Positions 1-5,943 of a stretch of DNA of 7,151 bases are shown here, in pieces. The position numbers and the translations under genes are program-made. Every line of letters starts with the position of its first letter. The stretch's first letter is position 1. Source of the stretch: Nitrospira sp. (GTDB lineage: Bacteria > Nitrospirota > Nitrospiria > Nitrospirales > Nitrospiraceae); assembly GCA_025935475.1 (NCBI GenBank), contig JAICVE010000139.1, positions 1 through 7,151 of the forward strand, written 5' to 3'. Below the pieces are notes generated by a model, which did not search any database, was not told the DNA's origin, and saw only the letters and a list, made by a program, of their open reading frames with translations.

Positions 1-367
1 CAAGCGCGTCCAATCCGCGGGAACCGACCGCCACCAACCGCACTCCCCGCTTGGCGGCTGTGACGATGGTTGCTGCGACCGGCCCGCGCTCGGTCACAAC
101 GCGCCCTCTCAACCGGAGGGACTTCATGGCGGCGGTCGCCTCTTCCTTCGCACGCTTCGCGTGGCTCAGGAATTTTGCCACTTCGGCTTTGAGATAGCGC
201 TCGGTCCCGGCCACCACCGGCTGCAGCATGAACGGTGCCCGAAGCGTGCGCAGATCCACAATATGGACCACTTTGACGGTCGGCGGCTCGGCCAGCGGGA
301 ATCGGGCGACCCACTCCAGCGCCCATTTCCCGTATTTCGATCCGTCGGTGGCGACCAATACCTGCAT
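1..367 (-). CDS. Universal stress protein (UspA family), 3' end outside the window
   Basis: The 122 visible residues form most of one Usp domain, a cytosolic nucleotide-binding alpha/beta fold used in stress adaptation. The protein opens with the typical first strand MQVLVATDGS (Asp8 is the usual adenine-side acidic residue), followed by a helix and the strand VKVVHIVDL. Near the visible end is VAVGSRGLDAL, the start of the family ATP-binding signature G-x2-G-x9-G-S/T (Gly115, Gly118); the rest of the signature lies beyond position 1. This suggests an ATP-binding type of Usp, but the deciding residues are missing. The start ATG (367-365) shares one base with the TGA stop of the phosphofructokinase gene. 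An AGGGG stretch lies seven bases upstream, inside the kinase gene, so the two are probably cotranscribed and translationally coupled. Whether a second Usp domain follows cannot be seen. Confidence 0.9.
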   Translation of the reverse strand, partial: MQVLVATDGSKYGKWALEWVARFPLAEPPTVKVVHIVDLRTLRAPFMLQPVVAGTERYLKAEVAKFLSHAKRAKEEATAAMKSLRLRGRVVTERGPVAATIVTAAKRGVRLVAVGSRGLDAL

Positions 368-1644
368 CACGTTGCCCCTGTCCGGCTCTCCCTGCGGACG
401 ACGGGTGCGAACCGCTGTTTGAACGCCTCAGGCGACAGATGCACGAGCGCGGCATGGCGCGCCAATCGCTCGGGATCCTTGAAGTCCTCATCGTCGAGTC
501 GAATCATGTACTGCCGCGCAATGTGATAGGACTGGGAGTCCGTGTCCACCATCCTCACGCGCGCGCGTCCTGTGACGGGATCGAGCATGTCCTTGAACGG
601 AATCGGGGCAAATCGGCCGTCTTGAATCGAGACCATGGCGGCTGTCCCGCCGTCAAGGAGATGTTGAGCGGCACAATACCCGAGATCGCGGGTGTATTCG
701 ATGTCGTACGGAATCGGATCGGCGCAGCGCAGCTCATACCCGACGTTTTTTGAGACGACCGTCACGGAGAGCCCCAACGCTTTTAATCCTTTGGTCACCT
801 CCCGCCTGAGCAGGTCTCCGATGTCCACTTCGGACAGACGCAAATGGCCATGTTCATCGCGCTCGACGTGATCGAGCCCGCCCAGATCGTTCTGATCGAC
901 GATCTCGACCAAGCCTTCCGCCAGGACGATCACGCCGTCCGTTCGCCCGCTATCGAAGCGCTTGATCATCGTGCCGATGACGGCATCGACGAGACGCTGG
1001 AGTTTGACCGGGCGCTCGGCAAATTCTTCAGGAATAATGGTGAGCGTGGCTCCCGCGGCCTTTCCAATGCCAAGCGCCAGATGGCCGGCCTTGCGTCCCA
1101 TGGTGACCACGAGATACCAGCGCGAGGTGGTCTGCGCATCCACCATGAGGTTCTTGAGAAGTTCCACGCCGAGATGGCGCGCGGTCTGAAAGCCGAAGGT
1201 CGGAATTCCGTGGGGCAGATCCAGGTCGTTGTCGATGGTTTTCGGAACGTGAACGACCGGCAAACGTCCCCGAGACCGCGCTTCCAACTTGAGTGCGGAA
1301 AATGCGGTATCGTCTCCCCCGATCGTGACCAGGCGGGTGACGCCGAGGCTCGTCAAGATGGACAGGACCCGATCCAGATGCTCGGGCTTCTTGGTGGGAT
1401 TGGCCCGAGAGGTGCCCAAATGCGAGCCGCCCCGGAAATGGATGCGGCTGACTTCCTCGATGGAGACCGGATGCACGTGCGCGGTGCTGCCTTCCATGAG
1501 CCACTTGAATCCGTCGAGAAAACCGAGCACTTCCGAACCGCCAAGGATGCTGCGAATCGTGACCGCACTGATGACGCTGTTGATGCCTGGAGCTGGCCCC
1601 CCTCCGACGAGCATGCCGACAACGGGACGTGACGCACTCATCAT
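367..1644 (-). CDS. 6-phosphofructokinase, pyrophosphate-dependent type
   Basis: The 425-residue cytosolic enzyme should interconvert fructose 6-phosphate and fructose 1,6-bisphosphate. The N-terminal phosphate-donor loop is GGGPAPGINS (14-23). GGDDT (109-113) and PKTIDND (134-140) follow, with the presumed catalytic base Asp138. Substrate-binding MGR (182-184) and a C-terminal GYELR segment (302-306) come next. In this family, ATP enzymes usually carry GGDGS and PGTIDND, whereas Asp112 and Lys135 seen here are the pair typical of PPi-dependent enzymes. I therefore infer a reversible PPi-dependent enzyme, able to serve glycolysis or gluconeogenesis. It is longer than the classical ~320-residue bacterial ATP form, in keeping with larger PPi-type subgroups. 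Two ATGs lie in tandem at the start. GAGGAG (1657-1652) sits seven bases before the first, which is chosen. The gene overlaps the downstream stress-protein gene by one base. Confidence 0.92.
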   Translation of the reverse strand: MMSASRPVVGMLVGGGPAPGINSVISAVTIRSILGGSEVLGFLDGFKWLMEGSTAHVHPVSIEEVSRIHFRGGSHLGTSRANPTKKPEHLDRVLSILTSLGVTRLVTIGGDDTAFSALKLEARSRGRLPVVHVPKTIDNDLDLPHGIPTFGFQTARHLGVELLKNLMVDAQTTSRWYLVVTMGRKAGHLALGIGKAAGATLTIIPEEFAERPVKLQRLVDAVIGTMIKRFDSGRTDGVIVLAEGLVEIVDQNDLGGLDHVERDEHGHLRLSEVDIGDLLRREVTKGLKALGLSVTVVSKNVGYELRCADPIPYDIEYTRDLGYCAAQHLLDGGTAAMVSIQDGRFAPIPFKDMLDPVTGRARVRMVDTDSQSYHIARQYMIRLDDEDFKDPERLARHAALVHLSPEAFKQRFAPVVRRESRTGAT

Positions 1645-1709
1645 TGCTAGACTCCTCGCTCATGGACATGTGATGTTTCCTGCTGGAGACGCAGTGTGTT
1701 ACATCCTCC

Positions 1710-1718
1710 TGCTAGAAT
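1710..1718 (+). promoter_or_regulatory. Putative extended -10 promoter for the cytochrome c gene
   Basis: TGCTAGAAT matches an extended -10 element (TGn followed by TATAAT with five of six bases). It lies in the 131-base gap between the divergent phosphofructokinase and cytochrome genes, about 58 bases before the upstream cytochrome start. No good -35 box is found 16-18 bases upstream, which extended -10 promoters can tolerate. This is a motif match only. Confidence 0.28.
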
Positions 1719-1775
1719 CAACTACCCTCACCCCTGACGCTTGCAAACGGCTGCGGATGTGCTCAGAATTTTCCC

Positions 1776-2165
1776 ATGAAGGTGCCACCGGAAACTGAGA
1801 GGCGCTTCGTGACGATCAACAGTGCTCTGCTGCTTGCCATCGCACTCTCGGTCGGTCCTGCCACATCTCTCATCCTGGCTCAGGACTACCCAGCCGACGT
1901 TTCCCGGGGCAAAGCCATCTATGAACGCTACTGCATGACCTGTCATGGTGCCCGAGGCTACGGCGACGGACCCACCGCCTTGTTGCTCACGATCACGCCG
2001 GCCAACTTCCATCGTCCCGGTTCCTTTTTGAAATCGGATGAAACCTTGTTACGAATGATCGAGCACGGCGGCGTCTTCAGCCCCATGCACTCGTGGCGGG
2101 GCCGTCTCACGGACGGAGAAATGCAGGACGTGCTGGCCTACATCCGACTCATGTCACAGCAATAA
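1776..2165 (+). CDS. Exported small monohaem cytochrome c
   Basis: This 129-residue protein has an N-terminal export segment: charged MKVPPETERR, then a hydrophobic stretch at about 14-35 ending ILA-QD, a plausible signal peptidase site after Ala35. The mature part is one class I cytochrome c domain. It has a single haem-attachment motif CMTCH (53-57; His57 proximal ligand), the family-like GARGYGDGP stretch after it, and a probable distal Met104 in SPMHSW. The ending DGEMQDVLAYIRLM is the usual C-terminal helix. It should carry electrons in the periplasm; its partners are not in the window. The start is uncertain. ATG at 1776 has no clear ribosome site but gives a charged signal-peptide n-region. 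GTG at 1809 has GAGAGG six bases upstream but would leave an uncharged n-region. It is a lone gene, divergent from the phosphofructokinase operon. Confidence 0.88.
   Translation: MKVPPETERRFVTINSALLLAIALSVGPATSLILAQDYPADVSRGKAIYERYCMTCHGARGYGDGPTALLLTITPANFHRPGSFLKSDETLLRMIEHGGVFSPMHSWRGRLTDGEMQDVLAYIRLMSQQ
1797..1802 (+). promoter_or_regulatory. Possible ribosome binding site for an alternative cytochrome c start
   Basis: GAGAGG ends six bases before an in-frame GTG (1809-1811). It is a better Shine-Dalgarno match than anything before the ATG at 1776. If used, the cytochrome precursor would be 118 residues and begin MTINSALLLAIAL, keeping the hydrophobic signal segment but losing its basic residues. 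Confidence 0.35.
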
Positions 2166-2229
2166 CGCTGCTCTGGACTGAAGTGAATCTCCAACTTGCG
2201 GATGGGATCGGGACTGCACAAGGGTGAGA

Positions 2230-2538
2230 CTACAGCAAGCCCGCCGTGCGCAAGGCGCAGTCCCTGACGTCGGTTTCACACTGACGGGAAATGTCCTCGA
2301 GTATTCGGAGACTCGACTCGACCTGCCGAAGGGTGCGATCGCATACCCGATCCATTTCCTGGATGTCCTGCACGGCCTTCTCGACCACTGCTCTACGCTG
2401 AATCGACATGGTGTGACCCAGTGCTTCGTGAGGGCGGTATTGGCTCAAGCGTTGCCGGCGAGCGTAGATGGTCAGCCGCATTTGAAAGAGCAACAAGGCA
2501 CGCCTGATAATGCTCGAAACATCAGGTGGGGGGATCAT
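2230..2538 (-). CDS. Small hypothetical protein, translationally coupled to the histidine kinase
   Basis: I do not recognise this 102-residue protein. It is rich in charged residues and Gln, and appears almost wholly helical from about residue 8 on. It has no signal peptide, no membrane span, and three Cys in the C-terminal half (in RVCDR, SRQCET and RDCAL). The stretch from about 46 to 90 could form a coiled coil. Its ATG (2538-2536) overlaps the kinase stop TGA (2537-2535) in the ATGA arrangement, and GGGAG lies four bases upstream. Codon use resembles the neighbours and no stronger frame competes here. These facts favour a real gene made together with the kinase, perhaps a partner or regulator of it. 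The short length and lack of a recognised family leave open that it is spurious. Confidence 0.5.
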   Translation of the reverse strand: MIPPPDVSSIIRRALLLFQMRLTIYARRQRLSQYRPHEALGHTMSIQRRAVVEKAVQDIQEMDRVCDRTLRQVESSLRILEDISRQCETDVRDCALRTAGLL

Positions 2539-3713
2539 CCGGCTCCCGCCTCAAAAGGAAGCGGAATCTTGACCGCCACCACCGTTCCCTGACCCGGCGT
2601 ACTGTCGACGATCACCCGACCTCGAAGAGGACGCACGCGCTCCTGCATGCTGGTCAGGCCCAAGCCTTTCTTATTGTTCGCAAAAGTGAATCCGGTCCCG
2701 TCGTCAGACACCCGAAGCTCGACCTGTTTGTTCGCGCCTGACAACTCGACCTCCACGCGTTTTGCGTTCGCATGTTTGCGGATGTTGCCCAGGCTTTCCT
2801 GCAACAGACGGTACAGACAAATGGTAATCGGCATTGGCAAATGGGCCGGCACGGCACATTCTCTGAAGTCCACCTCAAGACTTGTGTAATCCGTAAACTC
2901 TTTGATGTACGTCCGCATGGAACAGGACAAAGAGACCGTATCGAGATGCCGTGGATGAAGCTCGTGGGTCATATGACGGAAATCGTCCAGAATCTCGCTG
3001 AGCTTATTCTTGAGCGAGATCATACGCGGCACCAGAGAGGGCATGACCGCTCGGACCATCCTTTCCACGGCGCTCGCTTCAAGGATCAACGCCGTGATGC
3101 GTTGGCAGTGGTCGTCGTGCAAATCGCAAGCGATGCGCCGGCGTTCTTCTTCCTGTGCCGTAAACAGCTTCGCCATCAACTCCTGAAGCTCAATCCGGTT
3201 GGCTTCGAGCTCGAGTTGATGCTGTCGCAATGATTCCTCGACCTGCTTGCGCTTGGTGATATCTTTGAATGCGATCCTCAGCCGTTTGGGCTTGCCAACT
3301 CCGCTCTTCACAGGGGCGGCCTGCACGGCGGCGAGGAAGTTTCCTCCGTCCGACTTCCTCATCCTCAAATCACAGGAACCGGGTGCGTTGTCATTCAGCG
3401 TTCTACGAAAGAAGAGAAGAGCTGCATCTCCGTCGCCGTCGGCGAAACAGGCGTAGAGGTGTTTCATCTCCCGCGTCGGATCGAGACCTAGCAACGAGGC
3501 TCCGGCAGGATTCAGGTCGTAGATTCTGCCTTTGGCATCGATCGTGCCGTACCCGATCGGAATGGATTCGTAGAGCTCACGATAGCGGTTACGGCTTTCT
3601 TCGGTCTCGGCCTGCGCCCGCTGAAGTTCCTCACATTGCAACTCGAGCTCGACCTGGTGTACGCGCAGTGATGGAGGGGGACGAGAAGTTTTTCGGCGCT
3701 TTTTTCGTGCCAT
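2535..3713 (-). CDS. Soluble PAS-domain sensor histidine kinase, NarX/DegS (HisKA_3) type
   Basis: This is a 392-residue cytosolic sensor kinase with no membrane span. A basic N-terminus and a short coiled coil (about 17-45) lead into a PAS domain (about 44-155: RELYESIPIGYGTID through IAFKDITKRK). A second coiled coil (156-190) follows, then the HisKA_3 dimerisation box EERRRIACDLHDDHCQ with phosphoacceptor His199. The ATPase domain has the N-box LLQESLGNIRKHA (Glu306, Asn310), the G1 box DDGTGF (337-342), the G2 box GLGL (350-353) and STPGQGT (371-377). HisKA_3 kinases phosphorylate mostly LuxR/NarL-type response regulators; none is in the window, so it is orphan here. The PAS ligand is unknown; no haem or flavin-binding Cys signature is evident. 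The start ATG has GAGGGA nine bases upstream. The stop overlaps the start of the small downstream gene. Confidence 0.92.
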   Translation of the reverse strand: MARKKRRKTSRPPPSLRVHQVELELQCEELQRAQAETEESRNRYRELYESIPIGYGTIDAKGRIYDLNPAGASLLGLDPTREMKHLYACFADGDGDAALLFFRRTLNDNAPGSCDLRMRKSDGGNFLAAVQAAPVKSGVGKPKRLRIAFKDITKRKQVEESLRQHQLELEANRIELQELMAKLFTAQEEERRRIACDLHDDHCQRITALILEASAVERMVRAVMPSLVPRMISLKNKLSEILDDFRHMTHELHPRHLDTVSLSCSMRTYIKEFTDYTSLEVDFRECAVPAHLPMPITICLYRLLQESLGNIRKHANAKRVEVELSGANKQVELRVSDDGTGFTFANNKKGLGLTSMQERVRPLRGRVIVDSTPGQGTVVAVKIPLPFEAGAG

Positions 3714-3915
3714 GGATGCACTTCCCTCTTTTTTTATTGATAGGCCAAAGTGCCCGGTGCGCTACTCGGCAGACCTCTAGGGACAAGCGGCCGAATGATC
3801 AGTGCGTTCTGGGGACATGTCGTGCGGATCCCGAGGTTCGGAGGACAAGCTTGGGCGTCGAGATGCGCGCTCGTCTGTTTTCAGCAGCCAGCCTTGTGCC
3901 ATACTGGATTGCGGC

Positions 3916-3921
3916 GAGAGG
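3916..3921 (+). promoter_or_regulatory. Ribosome binding site deciding the start of the hydroquinone reductase gene
   Basis: GAGAGG ends seven bases before ATG 3929-3931. The reading frame stays open far upstream, across the divergent kinase gene, with an in-frame ATG at 3862. This site and the family's usual length both point to 3929 as the true start. Confidence 0.65.
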
Positions 3922-3928
3922 ATGCCGG

Positions 3929-4870
3929 ATGGCAGAGGCGCAATTTCCATTGGAGCAATCGGCGGCGGGCGAGTTTAGACGTCAGGATGATGCCTTCCGC
4001 GAGTGGGTCACGGCCGACGGGCGCTCCGGCTATCCGGCCACGTCAGGGCGCTATCACCTCTACGTCTCCTGGGCCTGTCCCTGGGCGCACCGAACGATCA
4101 TTGTCCGAAAATTGAAACGCCTCGAGTCGGTCATCGGCATGACCGTCGTCGATCCCATCCGCGATGAACGGGGCTGGGCCTTTCGTGACGGACCGGGTCA
4201 TTCGCAGGATGCGCTCAATGGCTTCCGGTTTCTCAGCGAGGCCTATCATGCGACCGCTCCCACGTATAGCGGGCGTGTCACCGTACCGGTACTGTGGGAT
4301 ACCGTGACCAAACGCATCGTCTCGAACTCCGACGACGATCTCATGCGCATGTTCAATCACGAGTTCAACCAATTCACGGACAGCCGTCTTGATCTGTACC
4401 CGGAACCGCTGCGCCGGCAGATCGATGAGTGGAACGGCGTGTTGTATGAGCAGGTGAACGACGGGGTGTACCGCGCGGGGTTTGCCACGTCCCAGGTCGC
4501 CTACGAGAAGGCCGTGCGGCGGCTCTTCGATGCGCTCGACCGGTTGGAGCAGCGGCTGGCCGGTCGCCGCTATCTCTTCGGCACGCAGGTCACCGAGACG
4601 GACTGGCGGTTCTTTGTGACACTGGTCCGCTTCGATGCCGTCTACCACGGCCATTTCAAGTGCAATCTTCGACGCATTGCCGACTATCGCCACCTGTTCG
4701 GCTACCTGAGAGATCTCTACCAGATCGACGGCATCGCCGACACCGTCAACTTCGACCATATCAAACGACATTATTACGTCACGCACGACGACATTAATCC
4801 CACCAGGATCGTACCGCTCGGACCGATACAGGACCTCGCTGCCCCGCATGGCCGCGATTCAATGGCCTAG
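3929..4870 (+). CDS. Glutathionyl-hydroquinone reductase (Xi-class glutathione S-transferase, YqjG/PcpF/ECM4 family)
   Basis: The 313-residue cytosolic enzyme matches the family's usual 310-330 residues. Members reduce glutathionyl-hydroquinones to free hydroquinones, with an active-site Cys attacking the glutathione-thioether bond. The thioredoxin-like N-domain has YVSWACPWAHR, with catalytic Cys50 in the family CPWA motif. VTVPVLWD (117-124) precedes the glutathione-binding helix. The helical C-domain ends with the strongly family-specific VYHGHFKCN (238-246), YLRDLYQ (259-265), VNFDHIKRHYY (273-283) and INPTRIVPLGP (289-299). One oddity: where relatives, as I recall them, read IVxNES, this protein reads IVSNSDDD (130-137), so the Glu-Ser pair that binds the gamma-glutamyl group is replaced. 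The start is set by GAGAGG at 3916-3921. The gene is divergent from the histidine kinase across a 215-base gap. A hairpin-like AATGG/CCATT overlaps its stop but lacks a T-run. Confidence 0.93.
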   Translation: MAEAQFPLEQSAAGEFRRQDDAFREWVTADGRSGYPATSGRYHLYVSWACPWAHRTIIVRKLKRLESVIGMTVVDPIRDERGWAFRDGPGHSQDALNGFRFLSEAYHATAPTYSGRVTVPVLWDTVTKRIVSNSDDDLMRMFNHEFNQFTDSRLDLYPEPLRRQIDEWNGVLYEQVNDGVYRAGFATSQVAYEKAVRRLFDALDRLEQRLAGRRYLFGTQVTETDWRFFVTLVRFDAVYHGHFKCNLRRIADYRHLFGYLRDLYQIDGIADTVNFDHIKRHYYVTHDDINPTRIVPLGPIQDLAAPHGRDSMA

Positions 4871-4891
4871 AGTGGTCCATTGATCCAAATG

Positions 4892-4932
4892 GCCCTATTG
4901 CTAAATCTTGTAGGTAAAGTTATGAATAGGGC
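4892..4932. repeat. 8-base perfect inverted repeat around the putative promoter of the cupredoxin gene
   Basis: GCCCTATT (4892-4899) and AATAGGGC (4925-4932) are perfect inverted copies separated by 25 bases. Their inner ends overlap the first bases of the putative -35 box and the last bases of the putative -10 box. The placement would suit a dimeric regulator. The separation is longer than a typical operator, and an 8-base match in this much sequence could be chance. Confidence 0.3.
4898..4926 (+). promoter_or_regulatory. Putative sigma-70-type promoter for the cupredoxin gene
   Basis: TTGCTA (4898-4903, four of six against TTGACA) and TATGAA (4921-4926, four of six against TATAAT) are separated by exactly 17 bases. 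They lie about 60 bases before the ATG at 4987, in the gap after the hydroquinone reductase gene. The match is moderate; it suggests the cupredoxin gene can be transcribed on its own. Confidence 0.35.
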
Positions 4933-4986
4933 GGCCGGTCCTTCAATGCCTCCTGACCTACTGAGGTTGACCACAGGAAGGACACC

Positions 4987-5826
4987 ATGCGGATGCGTAA
5001 TTGGTTCGTGTTCCAGAGCGTCGGTGCCTGTCTGGCGATTGCTGCGTTCTGGACGATCTCAACGGCCGCCCCTCCTCCACAGCCGAGCGTTGTCACATTC
5101 TCTGCCTGGGAACACAGGTTCAATGGTCCCGAGCAGCTGCCGGCCGGTCAAACGACGGTCCGGTTGCGCAATCGGGGGAAAGAACCGCATCAACTGCAAT
5201 TCCTGAAGCTCGAGGAAGGCAGGACTCCCGCCGATCTGGCGGCGGCTCTCAAATCAGACAGTCGCATCATCCCGTCCTGGGCGAAACACATGGGAGGTCC
5301 GAACGGGGTCGATGCCGGCCAAGCATCGGAAGCGACGCTCTACCTGGACCCCGGGTCCTACGTCATCATCTGCGGTATTCCCGGCAAGAACCACCAAAGC
5401 CATGCATCGCTCGGTATGCAGAAGGCGCTGCGGGTCCTGGATACGAAGTCGGCTCCTCCTGAGTTCAAAGGCAACTTCCACATGGCCATGTTCGAGTATG
5501 AGTTCGTCGTAGTCCAACCGTTGAGAAAGGGCCGCCATAGCTTCTACGTCATCAATCGGGGCCATCAAATTCATCAGGCGAGTATCATCCGTCTGCATCC
5601 GGACGCCTCGGTGGATGATGTGCTCACTGCGTTGGACCAGGACAATCCTTCGCGTCTGCCGGGGACACTCATCGGCGGCATGAGCGGCCTCGAACCGGGA
5701 CGCGACGGAACCTTCACGGCGGAGTTGACTCCCGGCCGTTACACCATCATGTGTTTGTTTTCCAATCCCCACATCAGTGAATCCCATGCCGCCAAAGGCA
5801 TGGTGCTGAACTTCACCATCGAATAA
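4987..5826 (+). CDS. Exported protein with two tandem cupredoxin-like domains, probable type 1 copper protein
   Basis: This 279-residue protein begins with a signal peptide (MRMRNW, then a hydrophobic stretch to about 25, with probable cleavage near STA-A, 26-28). Two homologous repeats follow, about 33-151 and 160-279. Each has a His in a similar context (EPHQ, His68; QIHQ, His196), a strand ending in Cys after xPGxYxI (SYVIIC, Cys129; RYTIMC, Cys256), then His and Met (SHASLGM: His139, Met144; SHAAKGM: His267, Met272). Spacing is C-x9-H-x4-M and C-x10-H-x4-M, near that of type 1 copper sites in nitrite reductases. No HxH pairs of multicopper oxidases are seen. I infer a periplasmic copper-binding, possibly electron-transfer protein; copper binding is not proven and the closest relatives are probably annotated hypothetical. 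GGAAGG lies five bases before the ATG. Confidence 0.8.
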   Translation: MRMRNWFVFQSVGACLAIAAFWTISTAAPPPQPSVVTFSAWEHRFNGPEQLPAGQTTVRLRNRGKEPHQLQFLKLEEGRTPADLAAALKSDSRIIPSWAKHMGGPNGVDAGQASEATLYLDPGSYVIICGIPGKNHQSHASLGMQKALRVLDTKSAPPEFKGNFHMAMFEYEFVVVQPLRKGRHSFYVINRGHQIHQASIIRLHPDASVDDVLTALDQDNPSRLPGTLIGGMSGLEPGRDGTFTAELTPGRYTIMCLFSNPHISESHAAKGMVLNFTIE

Positions 5827-5903
5827 CAAGCGACTACCACGCGCCAAGAGACGCGGACGTCTTTGACTTCACCGGAGGTCGTCGCGGCTTTTTGGGGTCG
5901 TCA

Positions 5904-5921
5904 CGACGAACGGCTTCGTCG
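5904..5921. repeat. Perfect short hairpin in the gap between convergent genes
   Basis: CGACGAA (5904-5910) and TTCGTCG (5915-5921) form a 7-base stem with the 4-base loop CGGC. It lies in the 117-base gap between the convergent cupredoxin and oxidoreductase genes, where a terminator is expected. Neither strand has a T-run right after the stem, so it is not a standard intrinsic terminator. It could still protect 3' ends or act in a Rho-dependent region. Confidence 0.35.
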
Positions 5922-5943
5922 CGTAGGGAAAGCTGGATGGCAG

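Noticed and set aside
844..1632. Long plus-strand open frame opposite the phosphofructokinase gene
   Set aside because: It is the antisense of a gene with clear catalytic motifs. Its product is Asp/Arg-rich without any family motif, as expected of a GC-rich shadow frame.
1028..1669. Minus-strand open frame overlapping the phosphofructokinase gene in another frame
   Set aside because: The product is rich in Arg, His and Ser with no motifs. It is a frame-shifted reading of the phosphofructokinase gene.
1678..1715. Direct repeat of TCCTGCT in the gap before the cytochrome gene
   Set aside because: Seven bases repeated twice in a region this size is likely chance, and no further copies or symmetry were seen.
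2224..2592. Plus-strand frame opposite the small gene and kinase end
   Set aside because: It starts with GTG without a ribosome site and runs into the antisense of the kinase ATPase domain. The minus-strand frame fits better because of its coupling to the kinase.
3738..3760. Sigma-54-like GGGCAC...TTGGCC upstream of the histidine kinase
   Set aside because: The GG-N10-GC spacing needed for a sigma-54 promoter is not met.
3269..3928. Upstream extension of the hydroquinone reductase frame
   Set aside because: The extension is antisense to the histidine kinase and Arg-rich. The family length and the GAGAGG site place the start at 3929.
4043..4849. 268-residue minus-strand frame opposite the hydroquinone reductase
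   Set aside because: It is wholly antisense to a strongly recognised gene and rich in Val, Ile and Asp without a family signature.
4861..4881. Stem-loop AATGG...CCATT overlapping the end of the hydroquinone reductase gene as a terminator
   Set aside because: The stem is short with a bulge and no T-run follows, so it is not supported as an intrinsic terminator.
5254..5847. Minus-strand frame opposite the cupredoxin gene
   Set aside because: It is antisense to a protein with a signal peptide and two conserved repeats. No motif or ribosome site was seen for the reverse frame.
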